A stretch of DNA of 64,000 nt from Allodiplogaster sudhausi (GCA_945643635.1 CALZFC010000090.1:186001-250000); one strand, 5' to 3'. Shown: positions 29,901 to 41,339, counted from the stretch's first letter. Numbers and translations are program-made. The notes: generated by a model not told the origin, from the letters alone.

Positions 29901-31423
29901 TCAATCAAAAACATCGCGATTGGCAGCAAAGCTGTTGAGACTACGGGATCGGCTGCGGCTTCTGCTCCGACTGCGCTGATCCTCTCCGTCTCCTTCATTC
30001 GACTCATTGTTAGACAAGTTTCTGAACATATTCGATTAGTTTCTGGGTACCGTTTTGTGAATTTATTGGTATTTTTCTTTAGAGGACAACTTATCATAAT
30101 TGGCAATTGTGAAAATTTTTAAAGTAGATATGTTGATCGTTTGGATAAATATAAACCGCTTCTGCTTTCTGCTGTAGCTGTTGATGCTCTGAACTGCATC
30201 GCGCCTTTGTGCCGCCTTTTGAGATTCACCTACTGGGTAGAACTGCTCGAGTAGCTAAAATTAGTCAATTATTGTGCATGAAACACGTTACTAACAATTG
30301 GGTAAATATCCAACGAACGGTGAAGATAAATTTGCGTTTTGCATGATTCTTTCTCTTTAGCAGCGGCTCATGCCGGTCAGTTTCGTTCTCAAAAATTGAT
30401 GTCTCAACCATGCGAGCGAAAACCGATGCATTCTTTGCATTTTCAGCCAATGCTGCGGCTTCCTCCTTGTCCATGAATGTAAACTGCAGGTCTAAATATG
30501 ATTCCAACGATTAGCATAAATTCCAAATTCGATTGCTTTTCCTAGTCCTAGCCTCTGTCCCGTGAAGCCGGTGTGCTTCGCTCTAGCAGAACCTTGACAG
30601 ATTCCTCAGCTTGCTCAGCAGCTTCCCGAGCTGCTGTTATATTACCACGAAGTGCAGAGACCCCAGCCATCAGTAAGCTAACCCTCTCATTTACATTTTT
30701 CTCTACCTACAAATTGTATTATTACTCTCCAAAAAAGGTTTTATTCTGTACCTGAGAAACTCGGGCATTAATACTCTTCTCGATCTGAAACTATGACCTT
30801 CATTCTCTGACTCAGAAACTTATCGTCTATATGTTTTTTGTACCTGGGCAAATTTGGAGTCGATGTGGTTTGTCAGATGCTTGATCCATGAAGGTGAACC
30901 GTTGGAGGAAGTAGTAGTGGTTGTGGGGAGTACTAAGGCACGAGCTGGAGTTGAAGTGCTTCTCGATGGTGAAGGAGAGGTAATTCTCGTCCGTCTGAGT
31001 GGCACGTTGTCGGAGTCATCGCTGTCTTCTTCGGCGGCGGGAACCATGAGGCCCGATCCAATTGAAGTCCTCGGTGCAAATATGTATATAATTCTATTTT
31101 TGTTGCGAATCGTTAATTATAATAAAAACCTTTTTCTTTTCTGAGACGGTGCAGAGACCTTCTTTGTGCATTCTCGCTGGCAAGCAGTTTCACTTCCAGC
31201 AAATAGAACTGTGCATTTGTATTTCTTTTTGTCGCTATATTCTACCTGAGAAAGGAGATTGATCTAGTCCATGAGAGTAGGGATGGAAGTATGATAAACT
31301 GTAAACCCGCACCCAGTTCGTGCAACCAACGGTCGGATGGGCGAGTTGCTCCTTCGAGATGACAGTGAATTCTTGCGGGCCGGAGCCGCGCGTCTTTTCC
31401 CAGGAGACCAAAGCATATGCCAT
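29901..31423 (-). CDS. transposon-borne accessory protein, BEN-like architecture (329 aa)
   Basis: Eight exons, all in phase: 31307-31423 (ATG at 31423), 31130-31245, 30844-31069, 30752-30784, 30593-30706, 30319-30483, 30157-30254, 29901-30021; 990 bp, no stop. Residues 1-78 (MAYALVSWEKTRG, later KYKCTVLFAGSETACQREC) resemble the N-terminal module often seen in BEN-domain proteins (LV.W... Y.A.IL..GS...C). Next come a basic KRKR, an acidic-Ser patch (EEDSDDSD), a Ser/Thr/Pro linker, a helical segment near residues 165-215, then SVFARMVETSIFE to AVQSINSY, which could be a weak BEN domain. The tail has six RS dipeptides. Presumably nuclear. It shares an intergenic promoter region with the transposase. 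The domain call is tentative; the exon model is firm. Confidence 0.7.
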
Positions 31424-32651
31424 AGCTGGGCTTATCACAAACGATTAAAGTTATTCATGTTGATTGCATAAATAGGCGAAAGAATTATGAAGTTGCCAAT
31501 GATGTCGAGAAAGATAGGCGAGAGAAACATAGGAGAGAGCGAGAGAGAGGGAGAGATCAAGAGAGAAAGGGAGAGATAGAGAACGAGAGAGAGAGAAAGG
31601 CAGGGAGCGAGAGAAATGCTGGATATAGAACTGTGCCAATGGAGACGCAAGGCAGGGGGGAGAGATGGAGAAATGACAAAGACGGTTGGCTGGCAGCAAA
31701 AATGGGTAGTGCCGGAGCGAGATGCAGACAGAGCGAGAGAAAGAGAGAGAGAGAGCGAGAGAGCGAGAGAGAGAGCGAGAGAGATAGAGAGAGAGGGATA
31801 TACTAGATACTGAACTGTGACAATGGAGACGCTTAGGTGTTAACAGAGAGGGATAGGCTGGCAGCAAGAATGGTTAGTGACAGAGCGAGATGGAGACAGA
31901 GCGAGAGAAAGAGAGAGAGAGAGCGAGAGAGAGAGAGAGAGCGAGAGAGATAGAGAGAGAGGGATATACTAGATACTGAACTGTGACAATGGAGACGCTT
32001 AGGTGTTAACAGAGAGGGATAGGCTGGCAGCAAGAATGGTTAGTGACAGAGCGAGATGGAGACAGAGCGAGAGAAAGAGAGAGAGAGAGCGAGAGAGAGA
32101 GAGAGAGCGAGAGAGATAGAGAGAGAGGGATATACTAGATACTGAACTGTGACAATGGAGACGCTTAGGTGTTAACAGAGAGGGATAGGCTGGCAGCAAG
32201 AATGGTTAGTGACAGAGCGAGATGGAGACAGAGCGAGAGAAAGAGAGAGAGAGAGCGAGAGAGAGAGAGAGAGCGAGAGAGATAGAGAGAGAGGGATATA
32301 CTAGATACTGAACTGTGACAATGGAGACGCTTAGGTGTTAACAGAGAGGGATAGGCTGGCAGCAAGAATGGTTAGTGACAGAGCGAGATGGAGACAGAGC
32401 GAGAGAAAGAGAGAGAGAGAGCGAGAGAGAGAGAGAAAGAGAGAGAGCAAAGGAAGAGCCAGTGAAAGAAATATAGCAGAGACCATCCGTTCTATGATCT
32501 ATAAAGGGACTCTCCAATCTATATGCTCTGTCAGATGTCTCCATCATCTCCATCGTCAACGTGTTCATTCTGTCTAGAAACAATGATCTTGTGTTTCATC
32601 TCAATATACTCATTTGGATCCGTCTATTTATGTTGCAGCTAGATATTCACA
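31424..32651. promoter_or_regulatory. divergent intergenic region of the transposon
   Basis: Lies between the two outward-transcribed transposon genes, so it should contain both promoters. Most of it is GA-rich and two thirds is the 166-bp tandem array. Confidence 0.5.
31620..32440. repeat. 166-bp minisatellite, about five copies
   Basis: Unit: GGATATACTAGATACTGAAC..., then GGAGACGCTTAGGTGTTAAC, then GGCTGGCAGCAAGAATGG, then a (GA)n/GCGAGAGA tail. Junctions recur at 31797, 31963, 32129 and 32295, exactly 166 bp apart. The three central units are essentially identical; the first (from 31620) is diverged. The repeated 66-aa open frames on the minus strand come from the array. Confidence 0.95.
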
Positions 32652-34199
32652 ATGGTTCACCCTCTCGCAACCCGTGTTCTCATCATGAGGGCCACATCGA
32701 CCTCAGCAAAGGAAGTACACAAAAAGCTGCGTGCCAGTGGAGAGATTATCGCGTATAAGACAATCCTGCGAATTCTCCGAATGCAGAAGACGCCGCATAC
32801 CATCAAACCCCCCGTGAGGGCGGGCAAGTTCACCACGGTGCAGAAGTCGCTTGCCAGAAAGGTAGATGAGCACTGTCTTGGCCACTTTGTACTCTCTTTG
32901 CCATCTCTCGCCAGTCTCCTCTGTCTCTCATTCTCTTTCCTCGTCTCTCACCAATCTATCCCCGTTTCCCTCGCTCGACGTCATTCTATCTATCCGTCTC
33001 TTCTCTCCCTCTTTCTACATCTCTCTCCTCTTATTCCATCTCTCTCTCTCTCTCTCTCACACTCTAGTTCTCCGGGTCGTTAGTGGTATACACGGTGAAC
33101 GGCGTTTGTAGGCTGTGCTGGCCATGTACACCGCCAATCCTTCGCTGACTGCGAGGAAGGCGGCCAGTGCTCTTGTTCGTCGAGTGGGATGCTCCTTCTC
33201 AGTCTCTACTGTGAAGCGTCTCCGAGCACAAGTTGGACTGAGAAAGCACTCAGCGAAGTATTGCCAGTTTATCCGTGAGGATAATAAGGTAAAGAGACTT
33301 CAGTGGTGCACGGAGAAGAAAGAAAAAGGGGAAATGTTTGTTGACTGCTTGTTCACTGATGAATGCACGGTCCAAGCTGATCCGAACAAAACGTTGAGAA
33401 TGGTGACTGGGCCAAAGGACCCGAAAAGATTAGCGCCCCTTCCTAAACACCCTGTGAAGTTGCATGTCTATGGCGCGATATCTTGGCGGGGAGCATCACA
33501 ACTCTTCATCTTCGACAGCTCTGTTAATCGTTTGCCGAATTCTAGTATCTTTAGAACTTTCCACTAATAAAATCTAGAGATAAACAGTATCCTTCGAAGA
33601 TTATACCATAATAACAGGAAAGAATGGACAGTAATCGCTTCTGCGAGATCTACGAGGAAACTGTCCACACTTTCGGAATGAAGAAATACAATGGATGGTA
33701 AATTCTGACATTTAAATATCGTGAGAAAGCCCTTATTGTTAGAAATAAAAATATACGAAAACAACCACTCTTTTCAGCTACAGATTGATCCAGGACAATG
33801 CGCCCATGCACGTCAGTCGCTTCACCAAGGCGCGCTTCAACCAGCTCGGAGTCACCGTGATGGACTGGCCAGCCGAATCTCCGGATATTAATGTTATCGA
33901 ACTAGTTTGGGCTGAACTGAAAGCATATGTCAGGTAAACGCTTAATCATTCCCTCGAAAAGAAATCTTGTGAAACGGAGAATGTTTGCATGGGTCTCATC
34001 ATTAAATCATAAACTTTTTTCTTCATCCTAATTTACTTCAGAAACAACTGCCAAGGACACTCTCTCTCCGATCTCACTGCCTCTATCCATGCCTTATAGG
34101 GGAACACTCACTAAGGAAAAATGCCGAAAATATATCTCCCACGTGCACAAGGCAATTGACAATGTAATTGAGGCAAAAGGTGGTAACTTCGTGGAGTAA
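32652..34199 (+). CDS. Tc1-like DD34E transposase, spliced, with a break near the 3' end
   Basis: Cut-and-paste transposase. Exons 32652-32861, 33112-33522, 33618-33697, 33778-33933, 34042-34199. The N-terminal helix-turn-helix region includes STSAKEVHKKLRASGEI and KAASALVRRVGCSFSVSTVK. Catalytic triad: first Asp in FTDECTVQ, second Asp in IQDNAPMH, Glu in NVIELVW, with 34 residues between the last two (DD34E). Four introns are unusual for the family; the first holds (CT)n. In the last exon the frame reads to a stop at 34097-34099 (SIHAL, stop) while the C-terminal codons (TKEKCRKYISHV to the stop at 34197) lie one base out of phase. Using TATAG at 34099 as acceptor restores phase but drops 19 codons. 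So this copy is either frameshifted or splices differently. Confidence 0.88.
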
Positions 34200-34244
34200 A
34201 CAATTTATCTCTCAGTTATAACGTAAAATCGTATAGAAATTGTA

Positions 34245-35019
34245 CATGTTTGTTAAACAGTAAAGTTCCTCATTTGTTAAAGTTGTTTCTCATTTGTTAA
34301 ACAGTCATCCTTGTTTGTTAAACAGTAAAGCACTTTGTAATAACATGGGATTTATAGGCACCGGAGTTCCCTGCTAGCAGACATAGCTGATTCAGAAGTG
34401 ATGGCACATCCCGCAGCTCGCTACAAAATGAGCCACAAAGCTTCATGTTCAATGGTTTTTCTTAGTAAACGGGAGGACAAAACGAATATAGTGTAAAATG
34501 TAAGCGGAAAAAATAGAATATCCAAACGAAAAAAAGTAACGGATCTAATGAAGTCCTTGCCGTAGACCCTTTACCGCCATCGCCACGCTCCCTTCCATTG
34601 CTCGAGCGAACAGAAGCTTCTTTCAATGCTTAGCGAATCTGTGAAGATAAAAACAGACAAGTAATTAAAAGGGCAGCATGAGCGAACACTTTAACAACAA
34701 GGATGATAAAAATAACAGGGATTTCTGTTTTTGAAGTTAAATCTGGCAACTTGCCAGGAACAGAAAATTTCACTACACACCCTTCACTAGTCGACAACGC
34801 ACCAAAAGAGCCATGATTTGCATTTAGAATTAAATTTTCGTAAATATGCATTATTTTCAGGATTTCTTCTGCGTATATGATGCAGCGAGCTTCCACGAGC
34901 TCAAAAATACATATGATTTGAAGCAAAAAGCTTCATTTAACGCGTACTTCGCTTGGCCCATTTGGCACGCGGCCGCTATAGCCGCTATAGCCGAGACCCC
35001 TGGCCGCTGAGCCGTACTG
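34245..35019 (-). repeat. right terminal inverted repeat
   Basis: 775 bp, reverse complement of 28971-29744. It ends GCCGTACTG followed by TA. It starts 45 bp after the transposase stop, so the gene's 3'-UTR must run into the repeat. Confidence 0.92.
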
Positions 35020-35124
35020 TATCTACAGGGTCTTGTATTGTACTTCTGCAATGAATGAAATAAATCTGGCTCCATACAGTAGACTTTCTGTCTGACACAT
35101 TGATTGGAGCACAGAGAACACGGC

Positions 35125-35262
35125 GGATTCAATGGAGAAGAGATAATTGCTTGTGCTTACTGCTGAATCGTTACCTAGCGCTCATTACCGTAGTTTATCA
35201 TGGAAAGGAAACCGCGTCACATGAGCGAGGAATGAGATCTGGTGGCGACATGATGACCCCCG
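35125..35262 (+). repeat. duplicated flank, partner of 44195-44325
   Basis: Shared blocks: GGAGAAGAGAT, TGCTGAATCGTT versus TGCAGAATCGTT, GCTCATTACCG, TATCATGGAAAG. In the second F-box unit this piece lies 3' of the gene. Here it sits just 5' of the broken copy, as expected for the tail of an earlier tandem unit. Confidence 0.6.
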
Positions 35263-35284
35263 CTACGAGGTTATTGCCTATATG

Positions 35285-35397
35285 ATGAGATCTACTTTTT
35301 CTTCAAGCTTAGAAAGAGAGAACGAGAGAGAGAGAGAGGGAGAGAGAGAAAGAGAGAGAGAGAAAGAGAGAGAGAAAGAGATAGAGAGAGATAGAGG

Positions 35398-35448
<51 letters not shown>

Positions 35449-35715
35449 AGACTGCACTTACAGGGCAATAACTCAGGAAACAACGGTATTTACGTATTTG
35501 CAATTGGTCAGAGAAACTCATGGTATTTATAACCAATTTCGCATTGTCATAATGAGGCTTTTCATTATATGCAACTGTCTTCCGTGATAAATATGAATTC
35601 ACAAACGAAATTAAGTAACGTGATAAATATTAGTTTGCGAGTGAATATATAATTCAAAGTAATCTTTCATCATTCACCTGTTCATTTCTCCTCCAATCCA
35701 TTGGTCGACTTTTGA
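35285..35715 (+). repeat. direct duplicate of 41100-41635
   Basis: GA microsatellite, then GAAAGACTGCACTTACA, AATGAGGCTTTTCATTATAT, GATAAATATGAATTCACAAA and TTCATTTCTCCTCCAATCCA, in the same order in both places. This is the 5' flank of the duplicated F-box unit. Confidence 0.85.
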
Positions 35716-35863
35716 AAAAAAAATGTGAGCATCATTGCTTGGGTTGCATCACTTGAGCCATATTGTACAATTTTAGTTTTTCTCTGTAAGTTTTTTTTTG
35801 GATTTGTAAGTTGTATTTATAGTATGACCATTATGAATGATGAATGATCTGAATCTCCTTCAG

Positions 35864-36724
35864 CAACAACGACCAGAAGTGTGGGCCGGATGATCTGCCG
35901 AACGAGGTGCTCGCTGCAATCTTCACAAGGCTGCCACCCGACGCGCTGGCCAAGGCACGCCAAGTCTGCTGATGATGGAGGAATGTCGAGAGAGCATACC
36001 GGTCAGTTCCAGTTCGCATTTATATTTTGAGAGCCTTTTCAGTTGATATATATAGTATATATATATGTATATATACATTCATTCATATGTTTACATCCAA
36101 AGAAATTTCCTTTCGCTTCTCCTCTTTTCCTCCGACCCCTTTTCTCTTTTCTCTCTCTTTTTCTCCTTTCCATCGCTTCTTGCAGTCGACGAATGCAGCT
36201 TGCGTATCTCTGCGTTGCAGAGGCCCATTTCATCAACCGCCACTGGACGCTTTGTTCAGTGGCTGTTGATATCTTGCCGTTCTATCATCGTAGTTGGTGT
36301 TCAATAATCTGTTCTTTTTCTCTCTCTCTCTCTCTCTCTTCTCTCTTTTCTCTCTTCTCTCTCGCTATCTCTCTAAGTGTCTTCTCTCCTTGCAGTGGTC
36401 CTCTTCCCTCAATGGACACGCTCGTGACTTCTTGTCGTTTCGACTTCCTTGACCTGACCGTGGATGCCTCGATCATCGCCGAGTGGCTCTCCTCCATCTT
36501 CAGGGCGGATCTTATATGCTGCTGTCTGAACGTTTCCCTCCTCATCCCTCCTTCGAACCCTGGCCTCTCCGAGTTCCTCTCTGCGCTCGCCTCCAATCAG
36601 AGCGTCCGCTATCTCACGATGAATCTGCCCGAGTTCGTCGGAGCTGATTCTGCGCTCGCTCTCCTTCCCTGTTATCGCCATCCCCTGTCCATGCTGCACC
36701 TCAATGCGAAGGGTCTGCCGGTCG
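35864..36724 (+). pseudogene. F-box gene, broken copy
   Basis: Exons homologous to the gene at 42.5-44.0 kb: 35864-36001, 36186-36296, 36396-36724. The F-box is readable (LPNEVLAAIFTRLPPDALAK) but ARQVC is followed by two adjacent TGA codons where the intact copy has CGACGG. Homology stops at GTCGAC (36724), so the last ~70 codons of the long exon and the final exon are missing. The 5' exon (42478-42545 in the other copy) is also missing: about 1.15 kb is deleted relative to that unit. Clearly non-functional as an F-box protein. Confidence 0.8.
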
Positions 36725-37116
36725 ACGTTCAGTCCCGCCCATGATCTTGGTACTAACATAAGGAGGGGTCGGAGGGGTCCAAAAGCATCCTCGGTAATAA
36801 CTATTTTCCTAGGAAATAGTGAAATATTTTAAATGGTACGTTAGTATGCTTATAGAGAACAGATGTTACAAAAATTACATATATTCTAAAGGTTTTTTTG
36901 TTCAATGGAGATGATCGATAAATTCTTTGTTTCATTTTCCGAATTATCTTCACCTTCGTTGTCGTTGAGGGCGCACGAAACGAGGGCGGACGAGAGCGGA
37001 CGGGACGGGTCTCTTGGAGAAGGCGGCTGAGGCTGAGGCTGAGGCTGAGAGGGCGCAGGCACTGACTGGCGATCGCCTGCGCCAAGTGAGGGGGAGAGAA
37101 AGAGATAGAGAGAGAG

Positions 37117-37156
<40 letters not shown>

Positions 37157-38141
37157 GAGAGAGAGGGGGGAGAAAAGAGAGTAAACACTACTAAAGTTCC
37201 TATTATTTTCCTTTTATATTTTTAGTATTTTGACCCTATTTTTTTAATTGAAGAAGAAGCTTGAATAAGCAACCTTTGGAATAGACCGGTCGATCTGAGA
37301 AAGGGTAGCACTGGCGGGACATCGGGAGGGCAGAGGACAGAAGAAGAGGAGGGGAGGGTATCAGGGGTGGCCGGGGGCCGAAATTATCCGGCCCCGGCCC
37401 CCAGGGGGGATGAGTGAGCAAAGGTCCTTTGTTGAAATTGAGAACATAAGAACAACAAAAACGTGACACTTACAAAAGAGCCGCTTGTACATACTATATG
37501 AAAATATCTGGTAATTCCAACCTTGAACTGTTCAGCTTCCACTCACTGTGCTTAAACGTGATAAAAAAAAGCATGAAATCCAGTTCAGAATCACCCTTCC
37601 CCCACCCTCTCTATCTCTCTGTCTCTCCCTCTTGCTCGGTCTTATACATACGTCTCTCTCTCCCTCTCCCTCCCAGCCGATTCCTCTTCATCTTTCTACT
37701 TCTCCCCTCGTTTCTATTTGCCTCTTCTGTTTCGCTCTCTCTTCCTTCATGTTTCTTCGCAATGATTTAGCATTTTATTAGGTAAGCCAAGACCCACGCC
37801 CTTCTGGTCGCCTGGTAAGTGGCTGAAAACAAGCGGGCATACTTATTTCTGAAGTCCTGATCTACGAAAGATCGAGGAATATCTCCCCCATTTTACTTTT
37901 GGTACCAAAACCATCTTCGTATTTGCTTTTCCAGCCATCTGCTGAGTCATGAACTATTGCAAAATAAAAGATTTATCACAAAATATAAACTCAACCATAA
38001 CTTAGCGCAACATATCTACAAGTATAAAAGCTTACATCAAACACTCTCAGATGAAACTGCATAGTAAAAAATTGTCCATTCGACTAGAAAATGGGGGATA
38101 TCAGGTACATGTAGATGGGGCAGGCGGTTCAGCTGCCCTCC
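36725..38141. other. intergenic
   Basis: GA tract at 37090-37175; a minus-strand Pro/Gln-rich frame (PSQPQPQPQPPSP, about 36960-37080) from a GGCTGA repeat; GGCCGGGGGCCGAAATTATCCGGCC at 37369-37393, possibly a hAT-like GC-rich fragment like that at 52.2 kb; CT tract at 37610-37750. No gene supported. Confidence 0.5.
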
Positions 38142-39371
38142 TCAGTACGGCTTGGAAACGGGTGCCGCGGCGATGGTGAGGGGGGCGTAGTTCGAGGGAA
38201 GGGGACGGGGCTCGAGACGCGCAGGAGACGAGTAGATCGGGTACGAAGGCGCAGCCTGGGCAGGGTACGACGGCGCAGCCTGGGCAGGGTACGACGGCGC
38301 AGCCTGGGCAAGGTACGACGGCGCGGCCTGGGCAGGGTACGACGGCGCAGCCTGGGCAGGGTACGACGGCGCAGCCTGGGCAGGGTACGACGGCGCAGCC
38401 TGGGCAGGGTACGACGGCGCAGCCTGGGCAGGGTACGACGGCGCGGCCTGGGCAGGGTACGACGGCGCAGCCTGGGCAGGGTACGACGGCACGGCCTTGA
38501 AGGGTAAAGATGAAATCATTATATTAATTATAAAACTAATAGATTGATAAAAAATAGTGAGGAAATGAATAACGGCCAGCTAAATTGAAATGTCAAAGAT
38601 GCAACTGACACGGGCGGGAGCATAGTTGATGGGAGAACGAGTTGGCTGAAGGACGACGTAGCGGGCGGTTGCTGGCAGGATATCAGAGGAGGGCTGCTCC
38701 AGTTTGTAGGTGGCCGGGGCAGGGTCCTGCAAAGAAGATTTCATCTTTTCGTTCTTCAACGAGAAACATAACCAGAAGTGAATAATTCAAGCCGCTCAAG
38801 CTATATTAATTCATTCTTAAGCGACCCTTTGAAACCACCCAAAGAACACATGAAAGTCGAACCTGAGGGAGGACGATGGACGGGAGCGGCTGGGCAGAGG
38901 GTGCCGGGTAGTAGGGGGCAGAAGTCGTGACCGGGGGAAGGAAGACCACCTGCTGGTATCCGCGCGTGGTCGCAGGTGCAGGCTGCTGGTAGACAGCGGC
39001 GCGAGGGGCCTGCTGAACGGAAGAAGCGTGGCGAGGGAAGCGCGAACCGTAACCGCCCGAGGGGAGGTTCTGAAGCGAAGGAATTAGGAGGAAAATTGTT
39101 TTATAATTGATAAATACACAATTAATCGAGAGAGTGAGAGAGAGAGAAAACGGGAGGGGAAGAAAGACTGAGAGAGAGAGCTAGAGACATAGAGAGAGCA
39201 ACGAACTTCAATCTCCGGCTTGTAGGGAACAGCGGAGGAAGAAGCGTAGCCAGTGGTCGGGATGTCCTGCAAGAAGAGAGAAGAAAAATAATTCATTTGA
39301 GAAGGGAAGAGTGGGCAGAGGAAGAGACAGAGATAGACAGAGACAGAGAGACAGTGAGAGACACAGACAGC

Positions 39372-39419
<48 letters not shown>

Positions 39420-40882
39420 AGCGCGAAGGTACTAACCAGCGCAGCAGTAGTCGTCTCCTCAACTGCATAGCCTGCCTTTGCCGGGACGTCGCTGAACAGA
39501 GGAGCAGCAGAGGTGGTGGAGGCGTAGCTGCCAGTGGAAGGAGCGGCGTAGCCTGCGGTCGAGGTAGTCGGGTCCTGGAGAGAATGTCTCGATTAAAGTG
39601 ATTTTTTCCAATGAAAAAGTTTTTATTTGATTCTTCTAAATGAAAACATTTGTAGAGCTAGTAAAGTTTTCCATTAACTAATGAAGAACACGAACCATGG
39701 CCAGAGTGGTCGTCTCCACTGCACCGTAGCGAGCCTCGGTGGGCAGCAGAGCCGGGATGTCACTGAACAGGGGAGTCGAGGTGGTCGTGGCCGTGTAGCT
39801 CTCCGTGGACGGGCTCGCGTAGCCCGAGATGGCCCTGCTCTGCAAGAAGCAGCATGTTAAGCACTCCGGCGCCAATTTTATTGCTAAGAAAGTTTTAAGT
39901 TCAGAAGACAACAAACAGAACCGAAGCGTAAGGAGAGAGAGGCAGAGAGAGAGGGAGAGAGAGAAGAAGAAGAGAAAGCGAATTAGTCAGAGAAAAGAGA
40001 GACAGTGGTTAGAGAGTGAAAGAGCTTGGAGATAGAAGCTAACAATCGCGGCGGTAGTAGTCTCCTGCGCTCCGTATCTCGCTTGAGTCGGGATGATTGG
40101 GATGTCGCTGAAGAGTGGAGCAGAAGTGGTGGTGGCGTAGCTCTCCGTGGACGGGCTGCCATAGCCGGAGGAGATGATCGGGTCCTGAATGGATTGGATT
40201 GGATACGGTATGACTGAGTAATAACAATTTTTCCCATGTAGCAAGCGTAAAAGAGAAGGAAGAGTGAAATAACAATGCGAAAAGTGGAAGGGGTAGTAAA
40301 GCAACCGCAGTATAGATATGCAGAACAATAAGAGCTTGAGAGAGGATCCATATGGGTTGAAAGAGAGATCAGAGATCAGAAAGGGAGTGAGAGAGAGAGA
40401 GAGAGAGAGCGAGAGATGCTAACCATCGCTGCAGTAGTCGTATCCTGGACAGCGTAGCTGTCCCGAGTAGTGGTCGGGACATCACGGAAGATGGGAGCAG
40501 AAGTGGTGGGCGCCGTGGTCGGAGCCGCCGTGACGTATCCGTCGGTGGACGGCGCAGCGTAGCCAGAAGAGATGGGCGGACTCTGCAACGTAGGAGAACA
40601 TTAGCAAGCACATACACAAAGTTATGTTATTTAAATATTAATTTAAAAAATATAACGGTTTGCTTCACTGCATTCCACATTTTTGGGGCAATATCTTAGC
40701 AGGAGAAAAGAAATGCTAACCAGCACGATGATAGTCTCCTTGGGAGCGTAGACGGCCTCGGTTGGCTTCACAGGAGCATCACTGAAGAGAGGAGCAGACG
40801 AAGAGGACGGCGAGGGAAGCACGTAGGCGAGAGACGCAGACGATGAGAGCAGAAGGAGAGCAGCCGAGAGACGGAGAGACAT
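38142..40882 (-). CDS. secreted Ala/Ser/Thr/Pro/Tyr-rich repeat protein (493 aa)
   Basis: Nine exons, all phase 0: 40721-40882, 40424-40582, 40044-40184, 39696-39839, 39437-39574, 39207-39266, 38863-39069, 38610-38726, 38142-38495. Signal peptide MSLRLSAALLLLSSSASLAY. Exons 2-5 are copies of one ~47-residue module, roughly SGYASPSTESYTTTSAPLFS, then DIP..PT.ARYG..ETTTAA. The last exon has about 12 tandem AAPSYPAQ octapeptides, then a unique tail ending SKPY. No Cys in the modules and no known domain. Tyr- and Pro-rich secreted repeats suggest an extracellular structural role (cuticle, eggshell or similar), with possible tyrosine cross-linking; that is inference. Acceptors and donors are clean, so the gene looks active. 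Confidence 0.82.
38170..38495 (-). repeat. 24-bp tandem repeat encoding AAPSYPAQ
   Basis: About 12 units of TACCCTGCCCAGGCTGCGCC-type sequence (on the minus strand) in the last exon of the secreted protein; one unit has Leu for Pro. Confidence 0.95.
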
Positions 40883-41022
40883 CTTGGTAGGTTGTGTTGA
40901 AGACGATTGGAGCAGGCCTTTTATACCCGATTTGAGTGGCGAGCGAGCGGATGAGAACGTGCAGAAAGCATTGTAGATCACAAAGGGGGAATCAGATGTA
41001 GATCATTAAAAGGGAATCAGAG

Positions 41023-41308
41023 AGACAGAGAGAGAGAGAGAGTGAAGGGAGAGAGAGAGAGAGAGAGTGAATGGAGAGCAAGTGCGGTGAAATGGCCGTA
41101 GTCGACTTTTTCATCAAGCTTAGAGAGAGAGAGAGAGAGAGAGAGAAGAGAGAGAGAGAAAGAGAGAGAGAGAAAGAGAGAGGGACAGAGAGAGAGAGAA
41201 AGAGAGAGAGAGAAAGAGAGAGAGAGAGTGAGACAGAGAGAGACAGAAGGGGAGAGAGAGAGAAAGAGAGAGAGAGAGAAAGAGTGAGAGAGAGAGAAAG
41301 AGAGAGAG

Positions 41309-41339
<31 letters not shown>

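Larger units (their letters stand above)
28971..35019. mobile_element. Tc1/mariner-type transposon with ~775-bp inverted repeats and two genes
   Basis: Ends CAGTACGGCTCAGCGGCC on the left and its reverse complement on the right, each flanked by TA, the Tc1/mariner target duplication. The CAGT start is shared with Tc1 and Tc3. The arms (28971-29744 and 34245-35019) are nearly identical, so insertion is probably recent. Inside are a divergent minus-strand gene (29901-31423), a 166-bp minisatellite (31620-32440) and a DD34E transposase (32652-34199). Total 6,049 bp, far above the ~1.3-2.4 kb of typical family members. A diverged end at 26389 shows the family has other copies. Confidence 0.92.

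Noticed and set aside
31833..32365. Three identical 66-aa minus-strand open frames
   Set aside because: They recur every 166 bp because the DNA is a minisatellite; each is microsatellite translation with a stop.
31424..32651. CRISPR-like array
   Set aside because: Units are contiguous 166-bp repeats without unique spacers, in a eukaryotic transposon.
36043..36744. 233-codon open frame across the broken F-box copy
   Set aside because: It reads through an intron-like CT tract; the true homologous exons are in defined pieces and the F-box has stops.
38115..38507. Plus-strand Arg-rich repeat protein (RRRSLGRV)
   Set aside because: Antisense reading of the AAPSYPAQ array; the minus strand has the signal peptide, introns and stop.
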